A stretch of 64,000 bases of DNA. Source: Leguminivora glycinivorella (Eukaryota; Arthropoda; Insecta; Lepidoptera; Tortricidae). Position 1 is the stretch's first letter, and every line of letters begins with the position of its first letter. The notes under the pieces are model-generated. The model was not told the DNA's origin. It saw nothing but the letters and a program-made list of their open reading frames with translations, and did not search any database. Of this stretch, positions 59,801 through 64,000 are shown in pieces. The translations under genes were made by a program, and so were the position numbers. The stretch is from contig NC_062994.1 of the NCBI RefSeq assembly GCF_023078275.1, forward strand, positions 11,727,545-11,791,544, in the 5' to 3' direction.

Positions 59801-60130
59801 AAAAGTATTCATCAAAGAATATGAACAGACTAGGTACTCTATGGAAATCAATTTCAATAAATTATATTATTGCTTAATAATACGTCGTTCTTCTTCAGAG
59901 AAAACATATCAAATTGTCATAGAAGAAAAAGATAATATGAATCTCAATATCATTAAATATGTAATTTACCTACACAACATAAAATATATAATATTTGATG
60001 TGCTTTCTTATCTGAACTGTGTCCTCTATACATAATACAATTATTTTAATTGCTATTCGTTTTTTGTAGTTTCTGGTTCGGGCCATGCATGTTTGTCTGT
60101 CAAATAGTCCTCGACTCTGACCCTTCTGGG
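59800..60130. other. AT-rich remainder of the insertion, nothing recognised
   Basis: A 64-codon frame has no features. Confidence 0.4.
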
Positions 60131-60239
60131 AATCGAAATCTTGGGATTAGTTGTCAAAGCGGATCCCAGGCTCCCATGAGCCGTGGAAAATGCCGGGATA
60201 ACGCAAGGAGGATGATGATATTACAAGAAATATCCCATT

Positions 60240-60330
60240 TCACACACACACACACACACACATTCACACACACACATCCACATTCACATCATCACGTTCA
60301 CATCACATCACATTTCACATTTCATTCAAT
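60240..60330 (+). repeat. (CA)n-type microsatellite
   Basis: ACAC run grading into TCACA/ATCACA variants. Confidence 0.9.
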
Positions 60331-60456
60331 GTCACAGTTTCGTTTTCTTTCAACCCCTTATTTGCCAAGAGTGGCACTGAAGCTTTAGTAGTTTCATGTG
60401 TTCTGCCTACCCCTTTATGGGATACAGGCGTGATTGTATGTATGTATGTATGTATA
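60328..60456 (+). repeat. (TATG)n-tailed repeat, 3' half
   Basis: From AATGTCACAGTTTCG to (TGTA)n; truncated copy of the 5952-6196 family. Confidence 0.82.
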
Positions 60457-60685
60457 TCCCATTTTTTTTCCAAAGCATAGTCACCCTACAGCGTAGCGTA
60501 AAGAAAGTCAGACATTCTTCTTAATGCCCTAATACAGAGATTTCGACATTCTCCGAGATATTTTACTCATATTTCTCTTCATGTACTTTATTGCTGCTAA
60601 ATGCTCGAGATCGCGTGTGGAGATAAAATTTTGGCTTTTATTATGAAATTTAATAGTTAGTGCAGTTTTATGATTATAATTTTGA

Positions 60686-60940
60686 CGACCGGTCTGGCGC
60701 AGTCGGTAGTGACCCTGCCTGCTGCGCCGCGGTCCCGGGTTCGAATCCCGGTAAGGGCATTTATTTGTGTGATGAGCACAGATGTTTGTTCCTGAGTCAT
60801 GGATGTTTTCTATGTATATAAGTATTTGTATATTATATATATCGTTATCTGAGTACCCACAACACAAGCCTTCTTGAGCTTAACGTGGGACTCAGTCAAT
60901 CAGTGTAAGAATGTCCTATAATATTTATTTATTTAATTTG
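60686..60940 (+). mobile_element. tRNA-headed SINE, type 1
   Basis: One of the best preserved copies: GACCGGTCTGGCGCAGTCGG head and B-box GGTTCGAATCCCGG. Confidence 0.92.
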
Positions 60941-60999
60941 TAACATTGGGAAAACAACTTTTGGTGCGAAATTTTGTTAATTATATGAAATGACAGTTG

Positions 61000-61142
61000 T
61001 GTTTTTTATACTACATCGGTGGCAAACAAGCATACGGTCCGCCTGATGGAACGCGGTCTCCGTAATCTATGGACGCCTTCAACTCAAGGAGTGTCACATG
61101 CGCGTTGCCCACCCATTAGAAACTTGTACACTCCCTTTTGGT
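61000..61142 (-). repeat. TACTACGTCGGTGGCAAAC family repeat, truncated before its hairpin
   Basis: Matches 49773-49910. Confidence 0.8.
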
Positions 61143-61206
61143 GTGTGTATGTTAAGTTTAGTTTAAAAAGCGTATTAAAAACAAGATTTAAATACATATT
61201 TATACT

Positions 61207-61285
61207 TTCTGCCCGATTCGAACAATATTTCTCCTAGACAAGATATGGATCGGATATAAAGATCGGATTAAAAGTGACGTAGTTG
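61207..61285. repeat. Short repeat (GCCCGATTCGAA family)
   Basis: See 44985-45085. Confidence 0.4.
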
Positions 61286-61379
61286 CTTGAAAAAAGGTTA
61301 GTTTTGACTCATAACCAATTTATATAGCATTAGAACTATTAATACGTATCTTAATGTTTTAATTTTTGGTGTTCAACTC

Positions 61380-61570
61380 CGCGAGAAGGAGAACACTAGA
61401 ATTGCTATTGCAATAGAGTGCGGCAATGCTGCCTGCATGATGGGCACCCTGCCGAGGGGCCAGGACCTAGAGGGTGGTTTTTAAGTTCTTTATTTTTTGA
61501 TAAGTATACCTCTTGTTTAAGTTTTTCTCTTCTTTCTATTGTAGCACGTATTTAATTGTCATTTATAAAA
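61380..61570 (+). mobile_element. LINE ORF2 extreme C-terminus and 3' UTR
   Basis: Encodes RIAIAIECGNAACMMGTLPR then GQDLEGGF and stop; same protein family as 43110-43470. Confidence 0.75.
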
Positions 61571-61869
61571 TTAAAAATAAAAATATAATATTCCATTAAA
61601 ATTATTGTTTTTTATACCTTGATTGCGTAGCAGAAAACAACTGAAATGATGACATGAATGATAATGTGAATCGAATCGCAAATGATTAATGAGATGATGG
61701 GAAAATAATTGTGGAAGAATTAATAAATGAATGATAGATATATAGATAGATAAATAAAAAAAATATTGCATAAAAATATCATGACAAAAAAATAACTTAG
61801 GTCTACAAAACACAATTGCGAAAAGTGGCCAACTCAGCATGTGCTGCCGCATTGCTGTTGAAAATAATA

Positions 61870-61900
<31 letters not shown>

Positions 61901-61901
61901 T

Positions 61902-62012
61902 AATAAATAAATAAATAAATATTGGGGGACACCTTACACAGATCAACCTAGTGCCAAACTAAGCAAAGCTTGTACTATTATGGGTGTTAAGCGACGCTAT
62001 ACATACTTATAC
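61902..62012 (-). mobile_element. tRNA-headed SINE, type 2 tail only
   Basis: 5'-truncated, preceded by an (AT)n/T run. Confidence 0.8.
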
Positions 62013-62014
62013 CG

Positions 62015-63485
62015 CGTGGAATCGGACGACGATCCTTTCGGGAAATGGGAGATAGTGTAGCATTAGGACAATATTTTTCCCCTAGAAACTATACAATTTA
62101 CTTTAACTATTTTCAAGTTATAGCCTTTCAAACATTTTTGTAAAAATGTACTAGGTGCAAACCCTAAACAGGTGACAGGGTCAATGACCTTACTTGTAAA
62201 CAATCGTTAGATGACAGAACATTTACTGGTGTTAATTTGATGCCGTACCATTTTGGATCTGTTTCCGACACCGATAACAAATGTCGCAGGATTTTCAGGG
62301 ACCGTTCTCTTTGTGGATTTATCAGATGAAAGCTTAGGTTACATACATATTTTTAATAATATCAACACAAAAATTGTTCAAGTGACATTAGATATGACAA
62401 CCACTGACTACTAACCATAAACATGATAGCATAAACAATTAAGGAAGATATCGCGACCTCTTTTATCATAAAAAAAGTTATGTTTATCTTACTTAGACTG
62501 ATATAATGTAATAATTGGTATAACCGCTTTTCACATCACTGTTTTTAAAGCCGGGCGTACATTTTTTCATGCATGAAAAAATGTACGCCCACATTTTTTC
62601 ATGCATGACCTAGTTCTTCACTATTATTTGGTTCGCAAAATTAATAGGTTACATTTTCAACGACCAGCAAAACTCTTTACGTTGTCGAAAATTGATAAGA
62701 TGTTTGACGCTTGAAATGATAGGTATTATCATTTCATCTAATGTCATAATTATTCAACTAAAATTGCCTATGTTAAAACATCGTGATTATTGAAATTTGC
62801 TCTACGTAAAACTGCAATGGAACTGTAATGTGACTGATTATAAACAAAAGTAACAAACCAAATCCACTCTCGCATCAGGTGGGGCATAGAAAAATTTTTA
62901 GGTGCTTCTGATATAGTCACTTAGATTACAAACTTATCCCAATGTGGCTATCACGAAAAAGCACAAAATGACCAACGAATCAACCCGCGGGCCCTGCAGC
63001 TAGACTTGATGAAAAAATACTGCGGTATTATCGCCGGAGTCCAGGGAAACATTAATTACATACAATATCATGTGCTACAACGTCACGGAACATCATGCAT
63101 TTACCTACGAAGATGGAAGAACATTTGAACACCGTAGGATGTTAACGTGAAAATAGTGTTAAAAATGGTTAAAAGTATGTAATAAAGATTGATAATCATA
63201 TTTTTGCCATTATTTCATTTAAGTATTTGACATGCGTCATTCATACATCAGTGTATTAATGTCAACGCTCGGAAAGAATGCAAACAATGTCCGAGATTTC
63301 CCGATTGCGATCCCTTAATCTAACAATATGGTATGTGCATGTAGGGTTATCACCAGGGCCAAAAGTTGGCAAATTTGTTAATTTTATTTTTTGTTTAATT
63401 TATCATTCCAACCTTCACTAATCTACTCTGCTGCACTTATATAACGCTATATTCCCGAGAAGGAACATGGTGTTAAACCACCCTG
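62015..63485. other. Gene-free stretch
   Basis: No repeat family matches and no convincing frame; contains one perfect 38-bp palindrome. Confidence 0.5.
62553..62590. repeat. Perfect 38-bp palindrome
   Basis: GGGCGTACATTTTTTCATG and its exact inverse are adjacent with no spacer; its half ACATTTTTTCATGCATGA is repeated directly afterwards (62591-62608). Confidence 0.9.
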
Positions 63486-63488
63486 TAT

Positions 63489-63616
63489 AGATAAATATAT
63501 ACATAGAAAACATCCATGACTCAGGAACAAATATCTGTGCTCATCCCACATAAATGGCCTTACCGGGATTCGAACCCGGGACCGCGGCTTACCAACTACG
63601 CCAGACCGGTCGTCGA
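63489..63616 (-). mobile_element. tRNA-headed SINE, head and body without tail
   Basis: Head and B-box are present; about 15 bp of the head are deleted and the 3' tail is missing. Confidence 0.85.
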
Positions 63617-63624
63617 ATGTTGCA

Positions 63625-63745
63625 TTGTTGTTGGAAGAAATCCCTCAAAGAGATAAGTTGCCTTTTTGTTCTTTACTGTAACTACTGTGTTTTTTGGTAT
63701 TAATTGTACAATAAAGAGTTTACTAATGCTACCAAATTAAATGGA
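63625..63745 (+). mobile_element. LINE 3' end
   Basis: GGAAGAAATCCCTCAAAGAG and GTACAATAAAGAGTTTACTA, like 55465-55597. A third copy starts at 63983 and is cut off by the window end. Confidence 0.65.
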
Positions 63746-64000
63746 AAAAGGTCTGTTACAGAGTTTTCGTCAAATTTAGAGACAAAGAGCGTTATGACCA
63801 TTCGGGTGACAAGACGAAATTTTAAATATATCGCCTTGTTCGTTTTTCGCGGTTAGCTTCTCATTCGAAGGTTTCGTAGAGTTTCTCATTCGAAGTTTTC
63901 GCCGCAAGAGGGATAAACAATAATGGATAGAATAAGTAATTAATTTCATTAATTTGTTTTCAGAAAAAAATTCTTAAAGGTTAACTGGAAGAGATCCCTT

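Larger units (their letters stand above)
59403..60215 (+). mobile_element. LINE-derived fragment split by another insertion
   Basis: Pieces 59403-59545 and 60134-60215 join to give the 7015-7245 sequence (break inside GCCTACGCCAAAT/CTTGGGATTAG). Confidence 0.7.
58780..60560. repeat. 90-bp direct repeat pair
   Basis: CATAGTCACCCTACAGCGTA...CGACATTCTCCGAGAT occurs at about 58780-58868 and 60472-60560. Everything between (foldback MITE, LINE pieces) may be a unit inserted or duplicated with it. Confidence 0.75.

Noticed and set aside
60686..60770. tRNA gene
   Set aside because: A- and B-box-like sequences are present but no cloverleaf forms, and the sequence continues into a shared SINE body; the same holds for all other copies.

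Overview
This 64 kb window looks like nuclear DNA of an insect, most likely a moth or butterfly. It has AT-rich, intron-split genes with GT/AG splice sites and no bacterial operon features. Between and inside the genes lies a dense layer of interspersed repeats: tRNA-headed SINEs, 3' ends of several LINE families, a mariner transposon and many small inverted-repeat (MITE or foldback) elements. The order-level assignment rests on my recognition of these repeat types and was not searched.

Two protein genes can be assembled exon by exon with matching splice phases. (1) On the + strand, 7334-20572, an 11-exon gene encodes a 699-residue secreted M2 metallopeptidase of the angiotensin-converting-enzyme family. 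It keeps the HELGH zinc motif but is divergent around the active site and carries an acidic insertion. (2) On the - strand, 41696-28221, a 5-exon gene encodes a 302-residue secreted trypsin-like S1 serine protease. It has a complete His/Asp/Ser triad and an R|IVGG activation site. The two genes converge, with about 7.6 kb between their stop codons. I see no other convincing cellular gene; nearly all other open frames are antisense shadows or transposon relics.

Layout: 1-7300, repeats, including an unusual 1.1 kb foldback-like element at 1919-3012. 7307-20641, the peptidase gene; its introns hold SINEs, an LTR-like promoter module with a 62-bp GC-rich tandem array, a perfect 60-nt inverted repeat, a duplicated exon fragment and a 1.44 kb non-autonomous DNA transposon. 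20683-23374, a dead mariner sitting 41 bp past the peptidase poly(A) signal, itself split by a second copy of the 1.44 kb element. 23400-28200, repeats with an hAT-like MITE and the transposon-filled 3' flank of the protease gene. 28221-41696, the protease gene, with two decayed extra copies of its fourth exon and an 8.6 kb intron. 41700-64000, a gene-free, repeat-packed region in which many nested insertions can be dated against each other by target-site duplications.

The two genes encode unrelated secreted peptidases and nothing in the sequence links them functionally. The most unusual material is the transposon layer: possibly undescribed element families, exon duplications made or broken by repeats, and transposon-supplied regulatory signals.
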